64,000 nucleotides of DNA from Edaphobacter sp. 4G125 (GTDB taxonomy: Bacteria; Acidobacteriota; Terriglobia; Terriglobales; Acidobacteriaceae), in contig NZ_CP060393.1 in assembly GCF_014274685.1 (NCBI RefSeq), positions 1,671,501 to 1,735,500 of the forward strand, written 5' to 3'. Positions 51,918-60,630 of the stretch are shown here, piece after piece. Positions within the stretch are counted from its first letter, which is position 1, and each line of letters begins with the position of its first letter. A model generated the notes under the pieces. It had not been told where the DNA came from, searched no databases, and saw only the letters and a list, made by a program, of their open reading frames with translations. Made by a program: the position numbers and the translations under genes.

Positions 51918-53093
51918 ATGCTTCGATTTTCAACAGCAGGTGAGAGCCACGGCGAGAGCCTTGTTGCCTTAGTAAGTGGTCTTCCGGCCGGAGTTCCGGT
52001 CGATCAGGAGTTCATCAGCCACGAGCTATGGCGGCGCCAAAAAGGCTATGGGCGTGGCGGCCGTATGCGCATCGAACGGGATACAGCCCATATCCTCACC
52101 GGGGTTCGCCATGGAAAAACCATTGGCTCGCCTGTCGCGATGACGATCGCGAACAACGATTGGAAGAACTGGACTGAGATTCTTCCGGTGGAAGAAGGCG
52201 ATCCCGCTAAGCACAAGGCGGTCGCTTCGCCTCGTCCGGGCCATGCCGATCTTGCCGGAGCGCTGAAGTACAACTTTCCGGATGCGCGCTACGTGCTGGA
52301 GCGTGCCAGCGCTCGTGAATCCACAGCGCGAGTCGCTTCTGGTGCGCTTGCAAAACTGCTCCTGCGCGAGTTGGGGATCGAAGTGCTCTCGCATGTGATT
52401 CGCGTGGGCAAAGCAGAGCTCTCGCGCCCGGCACAGTGGAACGAAATTGTTGCCTTATCGCAGAAGGAAGAGGTTCTGCTCAACTGCGTCGATCCTGAAG
52501 ACGAGGCAAAGATGAAAGCCGAGGTCGATGCCGTCCTTCGCACTGGCGATACCGTTGGTGGAGTCTTCGAAGTGGTAGTTCATGGTCTGCCTCCTGGGAT
52601 CGGTACGCATGTCAATTGGGATGAGCGCCTCGATGGCTTGCTAGCCCAGGCAGTGATGAGCCTTCAGGCTGTGAAGGCAGTCGAGATCGGCCGAGGAGTG
52701 ACAGCAGCGGAGTCTCTGGGATCTACAGTCCACGACGCGATCGGATATGAAGCCCCGAACGAAGCTTTCACAAAATTTTCGCGCGAGCACAATAATGCCG
52801 GAGGCATCGAAGGTGGCATCTCGAACGGAGAAGACGTGGTCGTGCGCGGATATCTTAAGCCGATCTCGACTCTTCGCCGTCCTTTGGGAAGCGTCAGCTT
52901 CGAAACTCGTGAACCGGTGAAGGCGGCGTACGAACGCTCCGATGTTTGTGTGGTGCCTGCTGCCGGAGTTGCATCAGAGGCCATGGTGGCTCTCGCTGTT
53001 GGGCGCCTGGTTTTGGAGAAGTTCGGGGGCGACTCGCTTCTGGAACTTAAGCGCAATTACAACGGCTATCTCGAACAGATAAGAGCATACTGA
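51918..53093 (+). CDS. aroC: Chorismate synthase
   Basis: A 391-residue FMN-dependent enzyme that makes chorismate from 5-enolpyruvylshikimate-3-phosphate, the last common step of aromatic synthesis. The ATG at 51918 (MLRFSTAGESHGESLVALVS) matches the conserved start. Signatures include the first motif GESHGE, the block RPGHADLAGALKY, the Arg-rich region LERASARESTARVA, and the C-terminal GGIEGGISNGEDVVVRGYLK. It is followed by def after only 1 bp, so both are probably in one unit. A second shikimate gene, aroB, is 8 kb downstream. Confidence 0.97.
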   Translation: MLRFSTAGESHGESLVALVSGLPAGVPVDQEFISHELWRRQKGYGRGGRMRIERDTAHILTGVRHGKTIGSPVAMTIANNDWKNWTEILPVEEGDPAKHKAVASPRPGHADLAGALKYNFPDARYVLERASARESTARVASGALAKLLLRELGIEVLSHVIRVGKAELSRPAQWNEIVALSQKEEVLLNCVDPEDEAKMKAEVDAVLRTGDTVGGVFEVVVHGLPPGIGTHVNWDERLDGLLAQAVMSLQAVKAVEIGRGVTAAESLGSTVHDAIGYEAPNEAFTKFSREHNNAGGIEGGISNGEDVVVRGYLKPISTLRRPLGSVSFETREPVKAAYERSDVCVVPAAGVASEAMVALAVGRLVLEKFGGDSLLELKRNYNGYLEQIRAY

Positions 53094-53094
53094 C

Positions 53095-53619
53095 GTGGCA
53101 AAAACGACCAAAATCCATGAGATCGTAAAGTACCCCGAGCCTGTTCTTTCAATACCGGCTCGACCCGTGACGGCCTTCGACGAAGATCTGAAGACTTTGG
53201 TGGAGGAGATGTTCGAATCCATGTATGCGGCCCACGGCATCGGCCTGGCGGCGCCGCAGATTGGGCTCTCAAAACGTCTTACGGTGATCGACGTTAACTT
53301 CAAGAAAGACCCTGCAGACCAGTTGGTGTTGGTCAATCCGCAGATCATTGAGCGGGAAGGGAAGCAGTTTGAGGAAGAGGGCTGTCTTTCGCTGCCTGAG
53401 ATACGCGAAAAAGTTAATCGGGCGGCAAAAGTTAAAGTCCGTGCGCAGAATGTGAAGGGGGAATGGTTTGAGATGGAAGGCGAAGAGCTTCTGGCTCGGG
53501 CCTTTCAACATGAGATCGATCACCTTGATGGCGTTCTTTTCATCGATCGGCTCAGCCGGCTCAAGCGAGATCTTCTGATTCGTAAGATCAAGAAAATGCA
53601 GAAGAACGGAGAATGGTAA
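53095..53619 (+). CDS. def: Peptide deformylase
   Basis: A 174-residue iron or zinc enzyme that removes the formyl group from new proteins. A GTG start at 53095 follows the aroC stop by one base. All three active-site motifs are present: GIGLAAPQIG, EEGCLSLPE (metal-binding Cys) and QHEIDHLDG (two His and the catalytic Glu). It ends in a Lys-rich tail. Fmt, which acts at the opposite end of the formylation cycle, lies 550 bp downstream with a small PEP-CTERM-like gene between. Confidence 0.97.
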   Translation: MAKTTKIHEIVKYPEPVLSIPARPVTAFDEDLKTLVEEMFESMYAAHGIGLAAPQIGLSKRLTVIDVNFKKDPADQLVLVNPQIIEREGKQFEEEGCLSLPEIREKVNRAAKVKVRAQNVKGEWFEMEGEELLARAFQHEIDHLDGVLFIDRLSRLKRDLLIRKIKKMQKNGEW

Positions 53620-53733
53620 ACACTCCTGTAATCACGCATTCTCTTGCATCGTTGACGACCCTCTTTGACACGTCGCACACTTATAGAAGTGAGCGCTTGA
53701 ACGTCGGCAACTCCAATCCCCAGGAGACCCCGT

Positions 53734-54129
53734 ATGCGTACTTTTCTTTCTTTGTTAGTTTTTCTGTTTTTTAGTTTTCCACTCCGGGCCAGCACGATTC
53801 ACAATCCTCTGGTTTTTCCTGGAAACCATATGAGCCTTTGGGCCCCTGCTTTTTCTGCAAACATCAGGCCCTATCTTTCAGGCACGGCTGAGTCTTTTGA
53901 CTCTGACTCTCCTGTCCCTGCGACTTCACTTACGATCAGTGATCTTTTCTCTCCGGTTCAAAGGGCAGATTACGTTGCCGATGAGGAGTCGAGCCGCGAC
54001 TCGGTAACGGAGTTTGCCAGGGCGATTCCGGAACCCGCCTGCTGGATTCTTGTTGCCACCGGCATATTGGGTGTATCTCTCTTGTTTTCCGATCGTGACC
54101 CTGCGAAGGGGGAATACCTTTCCCACTGA
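53734..54129 (+). CDS. Small exported protein with PEP-CTERM-like tail
   Basis: A 131-residue protein with a signal peptide (TFLSLLVFLFFSFPLRAS) and a C-terminal PEP motif at residues 99-101 (IPEPACWILVATGILGVSLL), followed by a hydrophobic helix and a short charged end (SDRDPAKGEYLSH). This is the layout of PEP-CTERM exosortase substrates, although the tail has only a few basic residues and is longer than normal. The middle (21-95) is Ser/Asp-rich without a fold I know. It lies between def and fmt on the same strand, an odd place for an envelope protein. No exosortase gene is in the window. A sorting role is inference. Confidence 0.65.
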   Translation: MRTFLSLLVFLFFSFPLRASTIHNPLVFPGNHMSLWAPAFSANIRPYLSGTAESFDSDSPVPATSLTISDLFSPVQRADYVADEESSRDSVTEFARAIPEPACWILVATGILGVSLLFSDRDPAKGEYLSH

Positions 54130-54167
54130 GATCAAAATCAATACGCTTCCGTTAGCATGGAGACAGG

Positions 54168-55103
54168 ATGAAACTTGTCTTCTGCGGAACTCCGCAATTC
54201 GCTGTACCTACGCTTGAGGCGGCGCTCGCTGCCGGGCACGAGATCGCTCTCGTTCTCACGCAGCCTGACAGGCCGGTCGGGCGCGACCAGAAGCTACAAG
54301 TCCCTCCGGTGAAACAGACTGCGTTGGCGCACGGCATTCCAGTCCTTCAGCCCGATAAGATCAAGAACAACACTGAACTTCGCGAGAGGCTTGAGGCGAT
54401 CGCGCCAGATGCCATTCTTGTGGTCGCTTATGGCCGCATCATTCCGCAGTGGATGCTTGATCTTCCACGCTACGGCAACATCAACCTGCATGGTTCGCTT
54501 CTGCCGAAGTATCGAGGAGCCGCGCCAATCCAATGGACAGTTGCCAACGGCGAGACGGTTACAGGCGTGACTACAATGCGGCTTGATGCTGGACTCGACA
54601 CAGGGCCTATGCTACTTGCGCAGGCCGTACCCGTCCGTGAGGATGAGACGGCCGTAGATGTGTATGAGAACCTTGCTGCGGTTGGGGCTCCGCTGATGGT
54701 GGAGACATTGCGGCGGCTGAAGGCAGGCGATCTGTTTCCTACATCGCAAGAACATGCGGTTGCATCACACGCGCCGATTCTTACCCGTGAGGATGGGAAA
54801 ATCGACTTCTCTCGCACGGCAAAGCAGATCTATGATCGTTGGCGTGGTTTTCAGCCTTGGCCTGGTGCTTTTACAACATTGAATGGGAAGAAGCTGATCA
54901 TCCATCGTATGCACCCGGTGGAGGAACACTCTCTGGCTGATCCTGGCGTGGTCAGGATAGAGGCATCGACTCTCTTTGTCGCTTGTGGGAGCTATACCAC
55001 GCTTGTGCTCGATGAAGTGCAGCTTGAAGGAAAACGTCGTATGCTTGCTGCGGAGTTGCTGCGCGGTTATTCGATCAATTCAGGCGAGCGACTGGGGGAA
55101 TAG
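54168..55103 (+). CDS. fmt: Methionyl-tRNA formyltransferase
   Basis: A 311-residue enzyme that formylates initiator Met-tRNA using 10-formyl-THF. The N-terminal Rossmann domain starts KLVFCGTPQFAVPTLEAALA; the catalytic block has INLHGSLLPKYRGAAPIQWT, with the Asn-His pair; and YDRWRGFQPWPGAFTTLNGK links to the C-terminal OB-like domain. The length fits the family. It pairs functionally with def upstream and is followed by a small antisense-oriented membrane ORF just after its stop. Confidence 0.97.
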   Translation: MKLVFCGTPQFAVPTLEAALAAGHEIALVLTQPDRPVGRDQKLQVPPVKQTALAHGIPVLQPDKIKNNTELRERLEAIAPDAILVVAYGRIIPQWMLDLPRYGNINLHGSLLPKYRGAAPIQWTVANGETVTGVTTMRLDAGLDTGPMLLAQAVPVREDETAVDVYENLAAVGAPLMVETLRRLKAGDLFPTSQEHAVASHAPILTREDGKIDFSRTAKQIYDRWRGFQPWPGAFTTLNGKKLIIHRMHPVEEHSLADPGVVRIEASTLFVACGSYTTLVLDEVQLEGKRRMLAAELLRGYSINSGERLGE

Positions 55104-55104
55104 C

Positions 55105-55272
55105 CTATAGGCGTTGCAAAAGCAGCAGAAACATCGCAACTGCGAGCAACACGGAGGCGGCTAGTGTTGCAGTGATATAGAGGGCTGCCACCCGTTCCTT
55201 GCCGGGCTTCGGACGGGTAATTCCCACACTCCAGATAAAGCTTTCACTTATGAGATTGGTCAATCTTCTCAT
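55105..55272 (-). CDS. Possible 55-residue membrane protein
   Basis: A short frame too small for routine gene callers: 55 residues beginning MRRLTNLISESFIWSVGITR, then PKPGKERVAALYITATLAAS and a hydrophobic helix VLLAVAMFLLLLQRL. GGAGG lies 4 nt upstream of the ATG, a good if slightly close ribosome site. One transmembrane helix near the C-terminus and a positively charged N-terminus would put it in the inner membrane, N-in. It ends 1 bp after the convergent fmt stop. I do not recognise a family. Confidence 0.5.
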   Translation of the reverse strand: MRRLTNLISESFIWSVGITRPKPGKERVAALYITATLAASVLLAVAMFLLLLQRL

Positions 55273-55351
55273 TTTGCCTCCATCGATTCACTTAACAAGA
55301 TGAACCAGGCCTTTCCATTGGATATGCAATTCTTGCGGTGAAAAGCCTGCG

Positions 55352-56278
55352 TTGCTTCTTTCCCTTCAGAGGGGCATCCTTAAAGGAGTGAAGGATGCCG
55401 GTCAAAACAGGATCTCTGTGGTTCGGGGCAATCAGCTTGTCCCCTTGCTACCCTGCTGTTCGCACGAGGGCAGGGAGCAGCCATGGCGAGGGGTGCTGCT
55501 AGAACGCCATACTATTGATCCCCTGGAACTTCCTGAGCACGAACATCATGAGCTTTGCTTGCATCTCCAGATAAGCGGCGATGATCGAATGCAATGGTGG
55601 TCCGGCGGACGTCATGGAACAGAGAATACTTTTCCTGGTTCCATCATGCTGGTCCCCGCCGGAACCCAGGATCGCGAGTTATGGCATGGTTCTTCGGAGC
55701 GGTTGATTCTTTCGCTTTCTCCTGAATTTCTGGAACAGGTGGCTGCCAACGCAGGGGCCAAGACACCTGAGTTCATCCCTCGATGGTCTCTTCAGAATGC
55801 ATCTCTGCAATATCTTCTTTTCGAAATGGGACGTGAGGCGGCGGAGGGATGGCCGCTGGGTCGTCTTTACGCCGATCTAACCGCAACAAGTCTCGTCAGC
55901 TTACTCTTGCGTCACCACGCAGCCGACCCTATGGACTTCAGGACCTTGCGTGGCGGTTTACCCATGCCTCAACTTCGTCGCGCGATGGAGTACATCTCCA
56001 CAAATCTCGATCGGGATTTAAACCTTGAGGAGATTGCACATGAGGTTAGCCTCAGTTCCTTTCACTTCGCTCGCGAGTTCCGTGCTTTAGCCGGGAAAAC
56101 ACCCTATCAATATCTTCTGGATCAACGGATGGAACGGGCCAAAGATTTGTTGAAGAATCATGTTTGGAGCATGCAAGAGATCGCCGCAATGGTGGGATTT
56201 CGTTCTCCGGTCAACTTCATCCGTACCTTCCGCCAGCGCATAGGGACGACTCCCGGCGAATGGCGGAAACATTCTTAA
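55352..56278 (+). CDS. AraC-family transcriptional regulator
   Basis: About 300 residues. The N-terminal part is a cupin-like sensor (DPLELPEHEHHELCLHLQIS, with FPGSIMLVPAGTQDRELWHG). The C-terminal part, about 210-308, has two helix-turn-helix units (LNLEEIAHEVSLSSFHFARE and WSMQEIAAMVGFRSPVNFIR), ending FRQRIGTTPGEWRKHS. The start is unclear: a TTG at 55352 opens the frame, and a GTG at 55388 is an alternative; neither has a good ribosome site. Its last codons overlap the start of rsmB by 19 bp in another frame. Its target is not apparent. Confidence 0.9.
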   Translation: MLLSLQRGILKGVKDAGQNRISVVRGNQLVPLLPCCSHEGREQPWRGVLLERHTIDPLELPEHEHHELCLHLQISGDDRMQWWSGGRHGTENTFPGSIMLVPAGTQDRELWHGSSERLILSLSPEFLEQVAANAGAKTPEFIPRWSLQNASLQYLLFEMGREAAEGWPLGRLYADLTATSLVSLLLRHHAADPMDFRTLRGGLPMPQLRRAMEYISTNLDRDLNLEEIAHEVSLSSFHFAREFRALAGKTPYQYLLDQRMERAKDLLKNHVWSMQEIAAMVGFRSPVNFIRTFRQRIGTTPGEWRKHS

Positions 56279-57573
56279 TAACAGGAACTATCTCTGCCTT
56301 GCCCAAATCTCCCATCAAATCGAAACCAATTGCGCCTGCACGTATAGCAGCCTTTGACATTCTCTCGCAGGTTGCTGCAGGAAACGGAAACAGCGACGAT
56401 CTTCTGTACTCTGCGGCAACCGCGAAGCTCTCGTCGGAGGATCGTAATCTTGCCACAGCGCTTGTTCTGGGAACGCTGCGCTGGCAGATTGCGCTTGACG
56501 CGCGCATTCAGTCGCAGCTTCAGCGACCGGATCAGCGGCTGGCTGAGCCTGTTGCTATCGCGCTTCGCCTAGGAGCATTTCAGCTTCTTCATCTCGATCG
56601 CATTCCGCCTCATGCTGCCATTAATGAGAGCGTCGAACTTACACGCTTCGGCGGCCATCCGCACGCCGCTGGAATGGTGAACGCCATTCTGCGCAAGCTC
56701 ATTGGAGCGAAGCTGCCGGGCCAGTCGATCCATGAGAACGCAGCGGCGATTGCGAGGAGACTTGCCCATCCGCAGTGGATGGTCGAGCGCTGGATCAGTC
56801 AATATGGTCGCGCGGATGCGATCAAAATCTGCGAAGCCGATCAGGTTGAACCAGCGGAGCCTGTTCTCTTCAATGACAGTTCAGACACAAATCTCCCACG
56901 TATCGATGATGGCTCGAGGCTTGTTGCTGAGCTTGCTGCTGCCGCTGCTCCGCAGGTACGGCTGGTCTGGGATGCTTGCGCTGCTCCCGGAGGAAAGACG
57001 CTAATCCTTGCGCATCGACTTCCACAAGCAGAGATTCTCGCCACCGACGTAAGTTCCCGGCGACTGGCTGCAATGCGAACACGCCTTGCCAGCTACTCCT
57101 ACACTGCGAAGATTCAGATGGAAGTTGTAGACGCGAGTGCGCCGGCAGACTCCAAACAGCATTTCGATTTAATTCTTGCGGATGTTCCTTGCAGCGGTAC
57201 GGGAACACTGGCTAGGAACCCTGAGATTCGGCTGCGGCTTGAGCCGGATGGTCTCATCCGCCATGTTGGTCGCCAGCGCAAAATTCTTCGTTCCGCACTC
57301 TCTCGATTGGCTCTGGGCGGCCGTCTGATCTACTCTACGTGCTCGTTGGAGTCGGAGGAGTGCGAGCAGGTTGTCGAGGCTGTTCTTGCGGAGCCAGAGT
57401 TTGCTTCCTGCGTCCGTCTCCTTCCGTTGGCTCCATGGATCGATTCTCTTTCCGCTGGCGGGCTGCTGAAGAAGCCACTGAATGGGGTGGTTCGTGGTAA
57501 CGCTCTCCGCACTCTACCTGGAGTTCATTCGGGAGATGGCTTTTTCGCCGCACTCATGGAACGGATTTGCTAA
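56260..57573 (+). CDS. rsmB: 16S rRNA cytosine-967 C5 methyltransferase (RsmB)
   Basis: About 437 residues from an ATG at 56260 (MAETFLITGTISA); a TTG further in is also possible. A NusB-like RNA-binding domain spans about 20-150 (ARIAAFDILSQVAAGNGNSD; LRLGAFQLLHLDRIPPHAAI). The Rossmann methyltransferase follows, with the SAM loop VWDACAAPGGKTLILA, motif IV Cys in DVPCSGTGTLARNPEIR and the nucleophile Cys in IYSTCSLESEECEQV. It makes m5C967 in 16S rRNA. Its start overlaps the 3' end of an AraC regulator, and it is convergent with the PASTA gene (5 bp apart). Confidence 0.93.
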   Translation: MAETFLITGTISALPKSPIKSKPIAPARIAAFDILSQVAAGNGNSDDLLYSAATAKLSSEDRNLATALVLGTLRWQIALDARIQSQLQRPDQRLAEPVAIALRLGAFQLLHLDRIPPHAAINESVELTRFGGHPHAAGMVNAILRKLIGAKLPGQSIHENAAAIARRLAHPQWMVERWISQYGRADAIKICEADQVEPAEPVLFNDSSDTNLPRIDDGSRLVAELAAAAAPQVRLVWDACAAPGGKTLILAHRLPQAEILATDVSSRRLAAMRTRLASYSYTAKIQMEVVDASAPADSKQHFDLILADVPCSGTGTLARNPEIRLRLEPDGLIRHVGRQRKILRSALSRLALGGRLIYSTCSLESEECEQVVEAVLAEPEFASCVRLLPLAPWIDSLSAGGLLKKPLNGVVRGNALRTLPGVHSGDGFFAALMERIC

Positions 57574-57578
57574 ATCAA

Positions 57579-58373
57579 TCAGTGTGTGAGCGAGATCTGC
57601 ACCGTATCGCCACGCGTTACACGATGGCCTGCGAGCGGGATCTGCGCTACGACGATCCCGGGAGTCATAGGCATCATGGGGGCCGACGCACCCCCCGTTG
57701 GAGCTGACTGGGGCGTTGTAGGAGTTACGTCTTCTGCGCTTACAATCCGCAGCCCTGCGGCTCCTGCCCGTGCATATGCTCCTGAAATGGTAAGGCCGAC
57801 GAGCGAAGGCATCACGTACGCGGCGGTTGTGTCTTCTGTCGAATCATTCAGCAAAATACTGACGCGCGGACGGTCGACGCCTTCAGCTCCAGGAGCAGGA
57901 CTCTGCGCCAAGACCACGCCTGCCGAGCCTGGCATCGCAACATGGCCAACGGTTCCTAACTCAAGGCCCAGTCTCCGCAGATTAATGGACGCGGCACGTT
58001 CGCCTTCGCCTTGCAGATTGGGGATTGAAACCTGTTGTGTACCCAGGCTTTCGGTGACTCGTACAGGCCACTGTCGCCGAACCGTCGCACCCACAACTGG
58101 ATACTGTGCCAGCACTTGTCCTGCGGGGATATCGGGGGAATAGAAGCGATTCTCAAGCTGTAAGCGCAAACCCATCGAGCTGGTCTTTCGGCTGGCCTCT
58201 GCAATCGTCATATGGGTAAGTTGCGGGACCTTCACCTCGTGCCCATGAATTGCCAGACGCATTGCCAAAAAGGCAGAGATCATCGCGACCGCGACCATCG
58301 CCATGGCTCCCAGCACGATATTGAAGAAGCGCCGTACTGCGCTCCAGCCTATAAAACGAACCCGCACCTTCAT
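57579..58373 (-). CDS. Membrane-anchored PASTA-domain protein
   Basis: A 264-residue protein with an N-terminal membrane helix (FNIVLGAMAMVAVAMISAFL) and about three PASTA repeats (VKVPQLTHMTIAEASRKTSS; VSIPNLQGEGERAASINLRR; VMPSLVGLTISGAYARAGAA). PASTA domains bind peptidoglycan fragments and normally sit on Ser/Thr kinases or penicillin-binding proteins. This one has neither kinase nor transpeptidase, so it may be a cell-wall sensor or structural adaptor. A Pro/Thr/Ser-rich insertion lies in the third repeat. It is the last gene of aroB-ubiE-CDF-PASTA, overlapping the CDF gene by 4 bp. Confidence 0.88.
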   Translation of the reverse strand: MKVRVRFIGWSAVRRFFNIVLGAMAMVAVAMISAFLAMRLAIHGHEVKVPQLTHMTIAEASRKTSSMGLRLQLENRFYSPDIPAGQVLAQYPVVGATVRRQWPVRVTESLGTQQVSIPNLQGEGERAASINLRRLGLELGTVGHVAMPGSAGVVLAQSPAPGAEGVDRPRVSILLNDSTEDTTAAYVMPSLVGLTISGAYARAGAAGLRIVSAEDVTPTTPQSAPTGGASAPMMPMTPGIVVAQIPLAGHRVTRGDTVQISLTH

Positions 58374-59815
58374 CGCTTATTGTCCGTCGCCGGTTCCGGG
58401 TGAATCAGCAGGCGATCCACCTCGGGTGCATCCAGTTTAAATGCTCCCTCCAGGGCCGTGATAATCGCATGGACCTTCGCCATCGGAAGATCATCCGGCA
58501 ATGTGCAGTGACAATTCACCTGCAGGTGTGCTCCCATCCGAGTCACGATAACGTCATGGATGTCGAGAATCTCAGGAAAGGTTGCTGCTGCCCGGCGGAG
58601 CCTTACCTCGAGCTGCCGATCGCGTTCCTGCGACTCCGGTTGTTCAATCGTTGCAGGCTCACTCTCGATGTGAGTCAGGATAGAGGTCACATCCGGAATC
58701 TCGCGCCGAATCTCCGCTTCCAGTTGGGTAGCCAGTTCATGCGCCTGTTGCAGATACATATTCTCATCGACTTCGAGATGCTGTTCGACCTGAAGATGTC
58801 CGCCTACACGCTGCACAGTTACGTCATGGATGGTCAGGTTCATGCGCGCCGCAACGGCACGAATGCGGTCGTGAATACTCTCCGTACCTGGGGCCATCGG
58901 AACGGTATGGACAACAACATCGGCTCGTGGGAGATGCCGCTTAACGACGGCGGTAGCCTCCCGTGTGATTTGTTCTGTTCGTTGAAAGGTCAGGTTCCTT
59001 GCTAGTCCAAGCGTCAGATCCGCGAAGGTGTCCGAACCGGATTGCCGCGTCCGCAGGCGGTTGACGGCTAGTACTCCATTGATCGCCTTCAGGTCGTTCT
59101 CAAACTCCTTTCTCATCGCCTCGCGGCTCTCTTTCGGAGTTGCGTCCAGAAGAGCATCAATCGTTCGCCGCACCAGCTTCCAGGTCACGTAGAGGATGAT
59201 TCCTGAGACGATCAACGCTGCGATCGGATCGGCCAGTTCAAGAGTGCGAATGTTCCAGTGCGTGCCAGTGAAGGCCGCAGCCAGACCAATCAGCACGGCC
59301 AGCGAAGACCAGATATCCGTACCGAAGTGAATTGCATCGGCCTCGAGCGCCTGACTTGCCGATTCGTTGGCGATCTTATGAAGTTTGCGCGAGCGGGTGT
59401 AGTCCACTAGGATGGCCAGAATCAGCACCGCAAATGGCCAGATTGAGGGTGTGAGAGAAAGTCGTTCCCTAAATGTAATTCGGCGGATAGCTTCGGTCAC
59501 AATCCAGATGCACGAACCCAGCATCAACACGCATTCGATAAATGCTGAAAGGCTTTCTACCTTGCCATGGCCGTAGTTATGAGTGTCGTCGGCAGGACGG
59601 TCGGCCATTTGGACGGAGAAAAGAGTAATTCCTGCTGCAACCAGATCCACTGTCGAGTGGGCGGCCTCCGAAAGCATACCCAGCGATCCGGTGAGGAGTC
59701 CGGTAACGAACTTCAGCACCGTAATCCCTAGCGCTGCCAGCACAGAAAACAATGCGGCTGAGCGCTTCTCTCTAGAAGTCGGACGCGGTTTTTCGGACAT
59801 GGCCGTATAGCTCAT
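58370..59815 (-). CDS. Cation diffusion facilitator with three C-terminal domains
   Basis: A 481-residue inner-membrane metal/proton antiporter. The six-helix CDF domain carries the site-A motifs SEAAHSTVD in helix 2 and AIHFGTD in helix 5, the H-D/H-D set usual in zinc or cobalt exporters. The C-terminal cytoplasmic ferredoxin-like domain appears three times: about 230-295 (FADLTLGLARN), about 315-380 (IHDVTVQRVGGHLQVEQHLE) and about 400-470 (IHDVIVTRMGAHLQVNCHCT), the last two being clear repeats. Common CDFs have about 300 residues with one such domain. It follows ubiE by 38 bp and precedes the PASTA gene by a 4-bp overlap. Confidence 0.92.
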   Translation of the reverse strand: MSYTAMSEKPRPTSREKRSAALFSVLAALGITVLKFVTGLLTGSLGMLSEAAHSTVDLVAAGITLFSVQMADRPADDTHNYGHGKVESLSAFIECVLMLGSCIWIVTEAIRRITFRERLSLTPSIWPFAVLILAILVDYTRSRKLHKIANESASQALEADAIHFGTDIWSSLAVLIGLAAAFTGTHWNIRTLELADPIAALIVSGIILYVTWKLVRRTIDALLDATPKESREAMRKEFENDLKAINGVLAVNRLRTRQSGSDTFADLTLGLARNLTFQRTEQITREATAVVKRHLPRADVVVHTVPMAPGTESIHDRIRAVAARMNLTIHDVTVQRVGGHLQVEQHLEVDENMYLQQAHELATQLEAEIRREIPDVTSILTHIESEPATIEQPESQERDRQLEVRLRRAAATFPEILDIHDVIVTRMGAHLQVNCHCTLPDDLPMAKVHAIITALEGAFKLDAPEVDRLLIHPEPATDNKR

Positions 59816-59853
59816 GGAGACTCAATCCTACCGTGCCTGTCGCCTGCTGTGCA

Positions 59854-60630
59854 CTATGGTTTTGTCGCGCGATATAAGCCTGCTGTGCCGAAGGTATAAC
59901 CCGCCCAAGTCGCATCCTGAAATCCCGTGGAGCGGATCATCTCCAACATCCTCGCCGGTCGTGGAAAACGACCTACCGAGTCGGGAAGATAGCGGTATGC
60001 TTCGGCATCGCCTGAGATCATGCCACCCACACGGGGAAGCACATGCTTGAAGTAGAGGTTGTAGAGAGAACCTGCAAGGCCCTCGGGTTGGTTGAAGTCC
60101 AGAATCCCGATCTGACCACCCGGCGCCAGTACACGGTAAAGCTCTGCCAGCCCCTCTTCGTAGTTGGAGAGATTCCGGAAACCAAAGGCCGATACGACCA
60201 ACGTGAGTGAGCTATCGCTTATTGGCAGATGAAGCGCATCAGCCTGAATTGCGCGGATATTCTGCCCGGAAAATTTTTCCTGACCGCGTACCAGCATCTC
60301 GTGGGAAAAATCGACAGCCAGCACTGGAGCTTCGCCTGCACCGGCAGGACGGTACTTCATCAGCGCCAGCGTCATGTCCCCGGTGCCGCAGCATAGATCC
60401 AGCACAACGGCCTCAGGACGACGCAGCACATCACGGAAGCTCTTCGCTGCCCGTGTCCACCACCAGCGGTCGACCCCCATGGAGAGTAGATGATTCAGCA
60501 GGTCATACTTCGGAGCAATCGAATCGAACATCTGCTGCACGTTGGCTGCGGCAGATTCCTGTGTCGTCGCGCCAGTAGGGCGCGCTCCCAGGGAAACCTC
60601 GTGCTCCAGCCGCGCCTGTTGTTCTGCCAT
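59854..60630 (-). CDS. ubiE: Demethylmenaquinone C-methyltransferase (UbiE/MenG)
   Basis: A 258-residue SAM-dependent methyltransferase. The SAM loop is VVLDLCCGTGDMTLALMKYR; the UbiE signatures are VQQMFDSIAPKYDLLNHLLS near the N-terminus, LTLVVSAFGFRNLSNYEEGL and GGQIGILDFNQPEG. It performs the last methylation of menaquinone and, where present, ubiquinone synthesis; acidobacteria use menaquinone. A short extension of about 25 residues precedes the family start. Its ATG overlaps the aroB stop by one base. Confidence 0.95.
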   Translation of the reverse strand: MAEQQARLEHEVSLGARPTGATTQESAAANVQQMFDSIAPKYDLLNHLLSMGVDRWWWTRAAKSFRDVLRRPEAVVLDLCCGTGDMTLALMKYRPAGAGEAPVLAVDFSHEMLVRGQEKFSGQNIRAIQADALHLPISDSSLTLVVSAFGFRNLSNYEEGLAELYRVLAPGGQIGILDFNQPEGLAGSLYNLYFKHVLPRVGGMISGDAEAYRYLPDSVGRFPRPARMLEMIRSTGFQDATWAGYTFGTAGLYRATKP

